A stretch of DNA of 64,000 nucleotides from positions 558,001 through 622,000 of the forward strand of contig NZ_WKJL01000001.1 of NCBI RefSeq assembly GCF_009674565.1, read 5' to 3'. Both the position numbers and the translations under genes were made by a program. Below, in pieces: positions 51,961 to 60,154 of the stretch; within the stretch, counting starts at the first letter, position 1; each line of letters opens with the position of its first letter. Below the pieces are notes generated by a model, which saw only the letters and a list, made by a program, of their open reading frames with translations, was not told the DNA's origin and did no database searches. The DNA comes from Duganella aquatilis (GTDB taxonomy: Bacteria > Pseudomonadota > Gammaproteobacteria > Burkholderiales > Burkholderiaceae_D).

Positions 51961-52937
51961 GCAGAGATAAAGCTGCAGCGGCCCTGTCCTTCATCCCTTC
52001 GCACGATCGCGATACATGGGTACGTATGGCCATGGCGGTCAAGGCCGAGTTTTCGGAAGATGGTTTCGACCTTTGGGACACCTGGAGCCAGGGTGCCGAC
52101 TCATACGACGAGCGCGCCGCAAAGGCGGTCTGGCGCAGCATCGGCGCCGCCGGCAGGGTCGGCATCGGCACGCTGTATCACGAGGCAAAGGCGCATGGCT
52201 GGCGCGACGATACGGCGCCGCGCGGACCGCTGACGCTAGCGGAGCTCAGGGCGCAGCGTGAGACCCGTGCCACGCGCGCGGCTGCCACCGCCGCCGAAGA
52301 TGCGCGCAAGCAGCGCGGGTATGCCGCCGCGGCAGCGCGCGCTGAGGTCGTGATCGCACGTTGTACGCCGAAGGTCAGCAACTACTTGAGCGGCAAGGGA
52401 CTGCCGGAAGTGCTGGGGCTGGATGACGCCGGTGTGCTGGTGGTTCCGATGCGGAACGTCGAAACGAACCAACTACAGGGCATCCAGACCATCACCTGGC
52501 TGCCGGACACGCGCCAGTGGGAAAAGAAGATGGCGCCGGGCATGCGCGCCAAAGGTGCTGTGCTCAGGCTGGGCAGCAAACAGGTCAAGGAGGCGTTTTT
52601 GTGTGAGGGGTATGCCACTGGCCTCTCCCTCGATCTCGCGCTGCGCAGACTGCGTCTCAGCGCCTGCGTGGTGGTGTGCTTCAGTGCTCACAACCTGACT
52701 CACGTAGCGCCGTTGATCGGGGGCCGCAAGTTTGTTTTCGCTGACCATGACGCGAGCGGTACCGGCCAGGCGGCAGCAAAGTCGACGGGCTTGGCCTACT
52801 GCACGTCACCGGTGTTGGGCGAGGATGCGAATGATCTGCATGTGCGCGCCGGCCTGTTGGCGCTGTGCGAACTCGTGCTGAAGGTTCGTGCTTGTCCAGC
52901 TGGCCAGCAGGCATTTGGAGGTGTGGCGGGTGGGTAA
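51957..52937 (+). CDS. PriCT-2/Toprim primase-like protein
   Basis: 326 residues. A PriCT-2-like N-terminal part (FIPSHDRDTWVRMAMAVKAE; DSYDERAAKAVWRSI) is followed by a linker and a Toprim domain with the catalytic Glu in EAFLCEGYATGLSLDLALR and the Asp pair in FVFADHDASGTGQAA. It matches phage and plasmid primases of the DUF5906/P4-alpha class without a helicase part; the helicase is encoded just upstream. Confidence 0.88.
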   Translation: MSRDKAAAALSFIPSHDRDTWVRMAMAVKAEFSEDGFDLWDTWSQGADSYDERAAKAVWRSIGAAGRVGIGTLYHEAKAHGWRDDTAPRGPLTLAELRAQRETRATRAAATAAEDARKQRGYAAAAARAEVVIARCTPKVSNYLSGKGLPEVLGLDDAGVLVVPMRNVETNQLQGIQTITWLPDTRQWEKKMAPGMRAKGAVLRLGSKQVKEAFLCEGYATGLSLDLALRRLRLSACVVVCFSAHNLTHVAPLIGGRKFVFADHDASGTGQAAAKSTGLAYCTSPVLGEDANDLHVRAGLLALCELVLKVRACPAGQQAFGGVAGG

Positions 52938-53349
52938 TGGTCGCAGCCAAGGTATGAGGAAGCGCGACACTGGCCGTGATGCCGGAGGGTTTGCAGCCGT
53001 GCCCTGGTCGGTGCTGGATAGTTTGGCCTATGCGGAGCTTTCGCACCCCGGCAAGAGCTTGCTGATGGAGTTCGCGCGCCAGGTCATGGGCGACAACAAC
53101 GGCCGGCTGCTCGGATCGTCAGCCTATCTCAGGGAACGTGGCTGGAATAGCAAGGATGTCATCACGCGCGCAAAACGTGAGCTGATCGATGTCGGATTCA
53201 TCTTCGAGACCGTCAAAGGGCGGCGCCCGAATCGCGCGGCATGGTATGCCGTCACCTGGCGCGCGCTGGACAAGATCGCTGGCTATGACCCCGGAGTCGA
53301 AGCTGCATTTGAACGTGGAGCCTACAAAAAATGGAGCTCAAAAAATTGA
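52930..53349 (+). CDS. Helix-turn-helix replication-accessory-like protein
   Basis: About 139 residues. The core (GGFAAVPWSVLDSLAYAELS; HPGKSLLMEFARQVMGDNNG; GSSAYLRERGWNSKDVITRA, then KRELIDVGFIFETV) looks like a winged helix common in phage and plasmid replication regions. GTG 52930 is preceded by GGAGG at 8 bases and overlaps the primase stop; ATG 52954 is an alternative with a poor site. An array of palindromic repeats starts 8 bp after its stop, which could be its target. Confidence 0.65.
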   Translation: MGNGRSQGMRKRDTGRDAGGFAAVPWSVLDSLAYAELSHPGKSLLMEFARQVMGDNNGRLLGSSAYLRERGWNSKDVITRAKRELIDVGFIFETVKGRRPNRAAWYAVTWRALDKIAGYDPGVEAAFERGAYKKWSSKN

Positions 53350-53357
53350 AGTCCTTA

Positions 53358-53483
53358 GCCCGTCTCGCGGGCGTATAGGGGGTGCTATTGGCCCGTCTCA
53401 CGGGCACATAGGATGAGCTATACGCCCGCCAGACGGGCCAATCAGCACCCTTTTTACCACTTTCCTTAGCCCGTCTCACGGGC
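53358..53483. repeat. Four GCCCGTCTCACGGGC palindromic units
   Basis: Units at 53358-53372, 53391-53405, 53424-53438 (inverted, with GG for CA) and 53469-53483. Each is itself a dyad GCCCG-TCTCA-CGGGC. The spacing of about 33, 33 and 45 bp is near three to four helical turns. It may be an iteron-like binding array or an RNA structure, or both. Confidence 0.8.
53380..53455 (+). terminator. Terminator-like hairpin with an alternative pairing
   Basis: 53380-53398 pairs with 53431-53450 (one bulged C) and is followed by TTTTT. The right half overlaps 53418-53437, which can instead pair with 53359-53378 at 19 of 20 positions. The two structures exclude each other, the pattern of an attenuator upstream of the relaxase gene. 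Confidence 0.55.
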
Positions 53484-53506
53484 ACCATCTAGAGAAGCCA
53501 TCTACC

Positions 53507-53665
53507 GTGCAGCCGAAAACTCCGATCAACGAGTCGAACGACCCGACCGCGATAGCCGTCACTGACCAGCCCGCCGTGTTGCCAGCGCTGGAAATGTCGG
53601 CATGCGGTAATTTAGCCAGGTGGCGTTCGGAGCGCGCCGCCGCATTCCGATGGGGTCGATCATGA
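53507..53665 (+). CDS. Small ORF coupled to the relaxase gene
   Basis: 52 residues from GTG 53507, with AGAGAAG 9 bases upstream. The stop overlaps the relaxase ATG (ATGA), the arrangement used throughout this element. The product has an N-terminal disordered, acidic part and a basic end (LARWRSERAAAFRWGRS). It could be a mobilisation accessory protein or only a coupling ORF. Confidence 0.45.
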   Translation: MQPKTPINESNDPTAIAVTDQPAVLPALEMSACGNLARWRSERAAAFRWGRS

Positions 53666-56361
53666 GTACCAGCTTTGCCCTGGCCATCAAGCGCTTGCAC
53701 GGCGGTGGAATTGTTCGCGCAGCTGCGCGGCACAATTTGCGCGAGATCGCCGCCGAACTTGGCGCCGACAGCCACATCGACACCAAGCGCATCGCTGACA
53801 ACGTGATTTTGCGCGGCCCGGCTACCGGCGACGAAGTGGCCGAGCTGGCCGGGGTGCTGCTGCAGGCGGCCGGCATCAGCAAGCTGCGTAAGAACTGTGT
53901 CCAAGCGCTGGAGCTGCTATTCACGCTTCCCGCCGGCACCGCCGTCGACCTGGTGCAATACTTCGAAGAGGCCACCGCCTGGGCGGCGCACTATTTCGCC
54001 GTGCCGGTGCTTAGCTCCGTGATCCATCGCGACGAGGGCGCACCACACGCGCATGTTCTGTTGCTGCCGCTGCTCAACGGCCGCATGGTCGGTTCGGATC
54101 TGCACGGCGGCCGCGCGCAACTGTGGGCCATGCAGAAGGATTTCCACGAAGCGGTAGGGGGTCGCCATGGTCTGGCCCGCCAAGCGCCGCAGAAGCGCCT
54201 CAGCGCGCCTGTGCGTGGCGCTGGGATGGATCTTGCCCGCGCCACCTTGATGGCCAACAGCGCGCTCACCGATTCCGTCATCGAGGCGCTGCTGGTGCCG
54301 CACGCAAAAGACCCAGCGCCGCTGCTGCTGGCGCTGGGCATCACCATGCCGACGCCACCGGCCAGCGGGCGAGGTTCGTTCGCCGACATCATGACCAAGC
54401 CGGTGGCGCTGGAATCTCGAAACCCTATAGGGAATGCGAATCGCGGCCCGGCTGCAGCGGACGCCGACCAGGTGCCGGAGCGATCGCAACCCTATTCTTG
54501 TGTCGGGATTGCCTCAGCCAACGATCAAATCCTCAGCCATCCAGCCGGCATGCCGACCGCCAGCGCTGCGCCGGCCCAAGCCCAGCACCCGCCGATCAGC
54601 AGCACGCCCGCCACCGATACCGCCAGCCCGGCGCCGGCCACCACCCATCAGCTGGCGCGCAGTACCGCCGACCAGCCCGCCGATGAGGTGCAGAACCAGC
54701 ACCCCACCGCAAGACGTCTCCTGAACTTCAAGGACACCCTGTGCGTCACGACCGCGCGCGCCACCATGGACCATCCCCTCACTTTTGAGGACATCTCGGC
54801 AGCCAACGCCCCGTGCGAGGTCGGTGTGATGTCATCTGCCGCCGGCCAGCACCAGGCGGCAAGCACGGTGCAAAAAATTTTGCATACTCCGCTCGTGCTT
54901 AGCGCGAAGCTCGGCGCCGACCAGGCCGCCAGCACCAGCCCATCACCACACCGACGCGCCAGGGTGAAACAGCCGGTTGCAGCCGCTGCCGAGCTGGCCG
55001 CCGTCCTAGCGCTAGAGCAGGTCGACCGCGAGCATGGGCCAGCTGACGACCGCGCGCCGGCCGCCGACGACCAGGCCGCGGAGCAACCGAACCTTGATGC
55101 AGGCCCGGCCACCGTGCCCGCGCCGACGAATCCCGCCGCCGCCGAACGCCCGGCCAAGTCCGCCACCACCAGCTTGGCCGCGCCGGTCAGCGCCACGCCG
55201 AAGCGCCCGTGCAAAGCGACGATCAGCAGGACCGCTTCCGCACCGAGCACCAGCAGGCCGGTGCCGGCCGCGCCCGGCACTCCCCTCGTTCAGGTAGCGA
55301 CCACCCGCACGCGCGCCGTCAGGTCGACCGCCAGCGCCACCACCGCGCCGAGCACGCGCAGCAAGGCGGCCGCCGGTGGCAAGGCGAATCCGGCCAGCCG
55401 GTCGAAATCCAAACTCACCGCGGCAAATCGCAAGACCAGCACGGCGACCGCCAGCGGGAAGGCGAACGCCCAACAACAGGTCGGCACCACCGCCGTGGGC
55501 GCAAAGGGGCCGCATACTGCACAGCCCCTTGGTGCACCGTCTCGGCAAAATATCCGAGACGGTCAGCAGCCAACCAATCACGCGACCAGCCAGCGCTACG
55601 CCCCCGAGGATTTGGGAACGCGAAGTCACACCGATGACGTCCAGCAGCTGGACGCCATCCTCGCCGCCAGCACCACCAGCATCAGGCGCGCCAGCACCAG
55701 CACGCCCGGCCAGCGCGCGGCCGCTGCCGATAGTGTCGAAGCGGGAAAATCCCGTATCGACATCCGTACCGACCAGCCCGACGATATTCGTCGCCTTGGT
55801 GTGGGTGTGGTAGCTGAACCGAATGCGCCCGGCCGCGCCGCGCCAGCCAGCAGCTTTTCGAGGAGTTCCGAAATTCGGGAGATTCCCGGTTTTACTGGAA
55901 CGGTGCCCGCGATGTCATGCGAGCCGGTGGGCGCTGGCGCTGCTGGCGTGAGCCAACCGGACGAAATTCGTACGCCTGACCAGCCTCCCGCCGCCCGGCA
56001 AGCTCCCCCATCAGGGGGAACTCGGTCAGCGATGCCCCGCGAGCCCGGCCATACCTTGCCGCCGTGCCACCTGCTTACCCTGCTGGGGGACCAGCACCAG
56101 GCCATCAGCATGCTCGCTTCTGAGGGCGACCTTGAGCATCTAGACGCTGACCGCTACCAGCGTCACCTGGATGACGACCACCCGGCCGAGCTGCGGGACG
56201 AGCAGCGCGGGGAGTTCGCTAGCGCGCCGTCGGTGCCGACCAAGACCAGGTGCTCCAGGTGGCCGCCCGACGAGGAACTGGCGCGCGGAAGGCGTGAAGC
56301 CAGATCCGGCACCATCGATGCGGCGCTGTCGTCCATCCTGGCGCTGCGCGGTGCTGGATGA
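53662..56361 (+). CDS. MOBV (Mob/Pre-type) relaxase with long low-complexity tail
   Basis: 899 residues. Motif I-like RAAARHNLREIAAE lies near the N-terminus and the metal-binding triad motif is HRDEGAPHAHVLLLPL, typical of Mob_Pre relaxases, which nick oriT and lead strand transfer. The catalytic part ends near residue ~220. The remaining ~680 residues are Ala/Pro/Thr-rich with a basic, histone-like stretch (ATTRTRAVRSTASATT ... SKAAAGGKANPASRS). I start at ATG 53662, coupled to the small ORF; upstream in-frame codons lack a ribosome site. Confidence 0.85.
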   Translation: MSTSFALAIKRLHGGGIVRAAARHNLREIAAELGADSHIDTKRIADNVILRGPATGDEVAELAGVLLQAAGISKLRKNCVQALELLFTLPAGTAVDLVQYFEEATAWAAHYFAVPVLSSVIHRDEGAPHAHVLLLPLLNGRMVGSDLHGGRAQLWAMQKDFHEAVGGRHGLARQAPQKRLSAPVRGAGMDLARATLMANSALTDSVIEALLVPHAKDPAPLLLALGITMPTPPASGRGSFADIMTKPVALESRNPIGNANRGPAAADADQVPERSQPYSCVGIASANDQILSHPAGMPTASAAPAQAQHPPISSTPATDTASPAPATTHQLARSTADQPADEVQNQHPTARRLLNFKDTLCVTTARATMDHPLTFEDISAANAPCEVGVMSSAAGQHQAASTVQKILHTPLVLSAKLGADQAASTSPSPHRRARVKQPVAAAAELAAVLALEQVDREHGPADDRAPAADDQAAEQPNLDAGPATVPAPTNPAAAERPAKSATTSLAAPVSATPKRPCKATISRTASAPSTSRPVPAAPGTPLVQVATTRTRAVRSTASATTAPSTRSKAAAGGKANPASRSKSKLTAANRKTSTATASGKANAQQQVGTTAVGAKGPHTAQPLGAPSRQNIRDGQQPTNHATSQRYAPEDLGTRSHTDDVQQLDAILAASTTSIRRASTSTPGQRAAAADSVEAGKSRIDIRTDQPDDIRRLGVGVVAEPNAPGRAAPASSFSRSSEIREIPGFTGTVPAMSCEPVGAGAAGVSQPDEIRTPDQPPAARQAPPSGGTRSAMPREPGHTLPPCHLLTLLGDQHQAISMLASEGDLEHLDADRYQRHLDDDHPAELRDEQRGEFASAPSVPTKTRCSRWPPDEELARGRREARSGTIDAALSSILALRGAG

Positions 56362-56370
56362 CAACGCGCG

Positions 56371-56404
56371 GCACGCGACTAACTTCACGAAAGGAGTCGC
56401 GTGC
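56371..56404. terminator. Dyad between convergent genes, possible terminator
   Basis: GCACGCGACT and AGTCGCGTGC are perfect complements around a 14-base loop, between the relaxase stop and the 3' end of the minus-strand gene. There is no strong T-run on either side. Confidence 0.5.
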
Positions 56405-56654
56405 ATTTAATGTCGGCGCCGTCTGTATCGCTCGCGAAGCTGCCTAAATATTTCCCGCACGAACAACACACCTGACCTTCGGCCGAGCGGGGAAAATCTC
56501 CGGTGAAGTTAAGGTGGGTAACGACTATGCTGGCATGGCAGGATAGGAAGAATCGATGGGTTTCGTGGTCCGTTTGAAGTACCCTTTCCAAGGCGTCTCG
56601 CCAGCCGTGTATGTTGCTGTCGTGTGCGGCGGCCCGTTTGGTTTTGAAGGTCAT
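56385..56654 (-). CDS. Small CxxC-containing hypothetical protein
   Basis: 89 residues. The end carries a cysteine-rich motif (GQVCCSCGKYLGSFA ... IKCTRLL) that could bind zinc. The start is well supported by GAGAGGAAAC directly upstream of the ATG. Family unknown. It is 84 bp downstream of another small minus-strand gene. Confidence 0.5.
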   Translation of the reverse strand: MTFKTKRAAAHDSNIHGWRDALERVLQTDHETHRFFLSCHASIVVTHLNFTGDFPRSAEGQVCCSCGKYLGSFASDTDGADIKCTRLLS

Positions 56655-56738
56655 AGTTTCCTCTCGAGTTGAGACAGCGGAACGCTGCCGACTCGAACCT
56701 TATGGCCAATTGCAGGAAAACTTAGGAAATAGTCGATG

Positions 56739-57053
56739 CTAAGCGACCAGCCTAAAGCGGCCGTCGCCCAGGACATGCAGTTCAAAACGCGGAGGTCGAC
56801 CGCGCGGCCAGTCGGTAGTGCGGTGGCGCGCCAGCCAGTCGCGGATAGCCGTACCCTTGGAGTCTCGAAACTCCGGGCACTTTCTCCGGAAGCCGTCCGT
56901 GAGGTGGAACGTATGCTCCTCGTTATCCATCTCAACCACGATGACATCTCGCTCCACCGGAAAGTATGCGGCTCGATTTTCCACGCCCACCCGAATGCCG
57001 TAGACCACCCTGGGGTTCGACGCCCGTCCGTTCTTCCATGCACTCACTTCCAT
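56739..57053 (-). CDS. Small hypothetical protein
   Basis: 104 residues, mixed alpha/beta (AYFPVERDVIVVEMDNEEHT; GTAIRDWLARHRTTDW; ELHVLGDGRFRLVA). GAGAGGCG before the ATG at 57053 supports the start. No family recognised. It is probably co-transcribed with the CxxC protein downstream. Confidence 0.55.
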   Translation of the reverse strand: MEVSAWKNGRASNPRVVYGIRVGVENRAAYFPVERDVIVVEMDNEEHTFHLTDGFRRKCPEFRDSKGTAIRDWLARHRTTDWPRGRPPRFELHVLGDGRFRLVA

Positions 57054-57386
57054 CGCTCGCCTCTCAGGTGTGTTGATACGCGTTGTTGGGATGGCATCAG
57101 GCTACAACGGTCTGGCCAGGAGTGCCAGCGGTATCTAGCTGCTCTGGTGTCGCCCGGTCGCCGCTGCAATGGCGCTGGCCTGCGGCGCGCGCAGCAGTGT
57201 GGAAGTGGGTGATGAGGGTTGAGGCGAGAACGCCTCGCCAGCGTGCTGTGGTCGAGCCGCAGGGGCATCGCCGGCGGTGGTCGGGGAGACAATGGGGAGG
57301 GGGGGGCGGTCAAAAGTCTGGAGAGGGCGGGACTCTAGACCGCGTCCTCTCCCACGCGCAGAAAATACCCCCCTTTTTGACATAGG
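57054..57386. other. Gene-free spacer with G-runs, left of the repeat cluster
   Basis: No ORF here has a ribosome site and a protein-like sequence. It contains G-rich runs near 57,294-57,306 and ends with a C- and T-rich block (57352-57380) that recurs near 58,731-58,760. It probably carries promoter sequence for the minus-strand genes and part of an origin-like region. Confidence 0.5.
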
Positions 57387-57534
57387 AATTCAGCAAATGG
57401 CATGCGTCAAAGGTAAGAGCGGTGGCGCCCGCTCCAATTTTGGCGGGGCTCGCCCTTGAGCTGGTAAGCCCAAAGAAGGCACGGCGAAATCAGCAAATGA
57501 CCGGGTGAAATCAGCAAATGTAAATCAGCAAATG
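57387..57534 (+). repeat. Four AATCAGCAAATG direct repeats (left cluster)
   Basis: AA(A/T)TCAGCAAATG occurs at 57387-57399, 57487-57499, 57508-57520 and 57522-57534, all in the same direction. Three lie in close tandem, like plasmid iterons. The remaining sequence to 57,820 (with a long G-run near 57,748) shows nothing gene-like. Confidence 0.8.
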
Positions 57535-57820
57535 CTGGTGGCGAACCGCGATCGAATGGTACCGTTGTGCCGCCCACCGGCGCGCTTGGCGTGACTACAT
57601 ACGATTTCGCACGAAGGTCGGCGGCGCTCCCTGTCGAAAAGATGCGCTAAGTTTACGCGCCGCCGGGCGGCGGGCACTTGAGTTCGGTTCAATCTCGAAG
57701 TAGAGAAATCTCACTTATCGAATAAGCCACAGCTTGCCGCCTTTTTGGGGGGGGGATTTTTTGGCTGGCAGTAGGCGATGTCGCGAGTAAGGAATTTTCC
57801 CAAGGGGATTGGTGAGGAGA

Positions 57821-58522
57821 TTATTCCTGCTCACTCCCCAATATCAGCTTTATTCCGGCAATAACGCCACTCAACAACGAATATCCTGCGAGGGCGGACC
57901 AAGCCTCTGGTCGGGCTCCTAGCGTGTATATTGCGATTGCAGACGGAATTGACAAAAACCATGCTCGCGCCTGTGCGGTCATTCCGATATCCTGCCAAAT
58001 CGAGTACAGCTGACCTCGTTCGGATGCACCTACTAGTATCCGGCTTTTTGCGGCGCAACGTGCGACCTTGCCGTTCGCGAAACCGAGCGCCGCACACAAG
58101 GCCGGTAAGTGCCAGGTTTCCGGCGCAACGTATGGCGTCACCACCGCCGCCATAAGAAGCACAACCTTTCCAAGAAGGGCCCGTTGACCTTGCTCCACTA
58201 AGTAGCGAACCGAAAATTTACTGAAAGTCTCGCCCGGCCTCCGCTCGACATGCTTCGGATCGGAATACGCGGCACAAAGTACTGCACCTAAATGCATCAT
58301 CAAAAATGTTGGCGCGTAGATACTCTTACTCTGCCAAGCGACAAGGCCGGCGAGTCCAAGAAACGCCAGCATAAGATTGGATGTGATGACATAGCGCTGC
58401 GGAGGGGGAGTGAGTGGAGTGTCGGAATCAATAGCAGCGAATCGCGCTAGCGGAAAAGAAAAATTCACCAAAAAAACAAAAATTGTTGCGTCAAGGAAGA
58501 TATATCCGAGCGTGGCAAGCAT
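57821..58522 (-). CDS. Multi-pass membrane protein of unknown function
   Basis: 233 residues with six or so membrane helices (ATLGYIFLDATIFVFLVNFS; LMLAFLGLAGLVAWQ; TFLMMHLGAVLCAAY; LLGKVVLLMAAVVTPYVA; AWSALAGYSLLSGVIAGIKL). A soluble segment (SDPKHVERRPGETFSKFSVR) links the halves. I do not recognise the family. ATG 58522 is the first methionine before the first helix; its ribosome site is weak. The gene is isolated between two repeat clusters and has lower GC, so it looks like inserted cargo. Confidence 0.55.
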   Translation of the reverse strand: MLATLGYIFLDATIFVFLVNFSFPLARFAAIDSDTPLTPPPQRYVITSNLMLAFLGLAGLVAWQSKSIYAPTFLMMHLGAVLCAAYSDPKHVERRPGETFSKFSVRYLVEQGQRALLGKVVLLMAAVVTPYVAPETWHLPALCAALGFANGKVARCAAKSRILVGASERGQLYSIWQDIGMTAQARAWFLSIPSAIAIYTLGARPEAWSALAGYSLLSGVIAGIKLILGSEQE

Positions 58523-59081
58523 AATTAAATGTTCGGCTAATTTGTGTATATGGAAACAATTGAATGCAATAAAATTAATGATACACTGAACGTCGCCGAG
58601 ATCTTTGGATTGCTCCGACTTCCCGATAGCCACCTAAGCCCAACGAAGGTAGCATCTGTGACCCCCAAGTTGGACCGCGTTCCGCGAGCGGTGGCACTTA
58701 ATGGAGGCACGCAGCAAACAATGCGCATGGTTCCTCACGCGAAAAAATCCCCCTTTTTCAAATCAGCAAGTGGCCGGCCGGGCAACGGTACCCGCCGTTA
58801 CAGGCTATCTGCGGGATTTGAATTCGGGGAAATCAGCAAATGACGGGTGGGGAATTCAGCAATTGGAGCGGCGGGTGCACAAATACCCAGCAACGCTTGA
58901 ACAAAGTTCAAGCCGAAGCCAGCATCGACGGATAGCCGCCGCATGCAAAGTCTACGCGCCTACAATGCTATACTGCTACAAAGCAACAGTCTTTGAATAA
59001 GTGACGTGTGTCACATACAAATTTTGTTGTTTGTATTATATTTACTTATCCCTCTATAGCGCGCCAATTCGCGTGACCACC
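58523..59081. other. Gene-free region holding the right repeat cluster
   Basis: Small frames here run through repeats and lack ribosome sites. The region contains the C- and T-rich block, three repeat copies and an AT-rich stretch before the toxin-antitoxin pair that is likely its promoter. Confidence 0.5.
58760..58865 (+). repeat. Three AATCAGCAAATG-type repeats (right cluster)
   Basis: Copies at 58760-58772 (AAATCAGCAAGTG), 58830-58842 (exact) and 58853-58865 (AATTCAGCAATTG), in the same direction as the left cluster. The first is preceded by CCCCCTTTTTC, as the first left copy is preceded by CCCCCCTTTTTGA. Confidence 0.75.
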
Positions 59082-59639
59082 ATGCTAATTGACCATGAAC
59101 GCGAGAAGTTGATCAATGCGATCATTTTCTTCGCCAAAAATACTCACCAGCTTGGAAAAATTAAGCTATACAAGTTGCTGTATCTGCTTGATTTCGAGCA
59201 TTTCCGTGATACTGGTCGGTCAGTGACCGGGCTCCAATACTTTGCATGGCCGAAGGGGCCGGTACCCGTGGAACTTCACAATGAGGTCGACGCTCCAAAA
59301 GGTGACTTAGCGGATAAAGTGGCCATGGAGTCCTATGCATGGGCCGGAGGGAATGGGCTAACCATTACCCCGAAGGCTGAGTTTGACTCGTCGTTTTTTT
59401 CAAAGCGTGAGCTACGTCTACTTGATCGCCTTGCGTCAGAGTTCCGCACGACGCTGTCGAAAGATATGATTGAACGTACTCACCTAGAGAATGAGCCGTG
59501 GGATAAGGTGTTCAACGTCCAAGGGCGGAGGCAGCAGCAAATACCCTACGAATTGGCGGCACGAGCCCAAGAGGTAGATGAAATTCGGAAAATTAGCGCC
59601 GAACGTAGCGAGATCAAAAATAACTTCGCTAACGTATGA
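59082..59639 (+). CDS. Panacea/SocA-like antitoxin (DUF4065)
   Basis: 185 residues. The domain start is typical (EREKLINAIIFFAKNTHQLG, then KIKLYKLLYLLDFEHFRDTG), and RSVTGLQYFAWPKGPVP is the conserved core. Panacea domains neutralise many unrelated toxins, sometimes through proteolytic adaptors. The downstream gene overlaps by 4 bp. GC is visibly lower than the backbone. ATG 59082 is chosen as the first Met before homology; its ribosome site is weak, and upstream codons would add a hydrophobic non-conserved stretch. Confidence 0.85.
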   Translation: MLIDHEREKLINAIIFFAKNTHQLGKIKLYKLLYLLDFEHFRDTGRSVTGLQYFAWPKGPVPVELHNEVDAPKGDLADKVAMESYAWAGGNGLTITPKAEFDSSFFSKRELRLLDRLASEFRTTLSKDMIERTHLENEPWDKVFNVQGRRQQQIPYELAARAQEVDEIRKISAERSEIKNNFANV

Positions 59640-60043
59640 CGCCAGGCACAATTATTTCGCACCCAAACTTCGTTTTCCATGATGGCGGTGTACGGGACAA
59701 GATCTTAATCTCGCTCGGAGCCTTTGCTGGGACGGTAGTGTTTGCTAAGACTACATCTCGGGGGTATCGCTACAACGCGACGTTTGGCTGTCAATGCAAA
59801 GACCGATACCCAAGTTTTCACCTAGTTCAAAATTGCTGCATATTGTCGAAGCCCACGTGGATTTGTTTAAATGAGTTTTACGAATTCAGGGCGGATCAGT
59901 TTGAAGCAAAGCGTGCTGCGGGCGAATGCAACATCATGGGTAACTTGCCGGTTGAGATAGTGCCTCTTTTAATCGCTTGCGCTTTGGAGAGCGACGACAT
60001 TACCGAACACCAAGAGCGGCTGATCCGGGGTGCAAACACGTAG
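59636..60043 (+). CDS. Putative toxin partner of the Panacea antitoxin
   Basis: 135 residues. The start (PGTIISHPNFVFHDGGVRDK, then ILISLGAFAGTVVFAKTT) resembles the beta-barrel start of MazF/PemK-like RNases. CQCKDRYPSFHL and PTWICLNEFYEF complete a compact domain, and a helix follows. The fold and RNase activity are inferred from pattern only. The ATGA overlap with the antitoxin fits a type II unit. Confidence 0.65.
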   Translation: MTPGTIISHPNFVFHDGGVRDKILISLGAFAGTVVFAKTTSRGYRYNATFGCQCKDRYPSFHLVQNCCILSKPTWICLNEFYEFRADQFEAKRAAGECNIMGNLPVEIVPLLIACALESDDITEHQERLIRGANT

Positions 60044-60154
60044 CACCTTGACCCTGCCTTGACCGCTCGGAGTCCGCCCAGTGTTATGCCCTCCCCCCTG
60101 CAGCGGTTCGCTTGGGCGCACATATCGCCGTATAGGCGCCGCCCGCCGTCAAGA

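Noticed and set aside
53358..53483. CRISPR-like array
   Set aside because: Units are 15-bp palindromes with unequal, partly complementary spacers and one inverted copy; no cas genes.
58544..58843. 99-codon plus-strand frame in the right repeat cluster
   Set aside because: It runs through the direct repeats, has no ribosome site, and no family.
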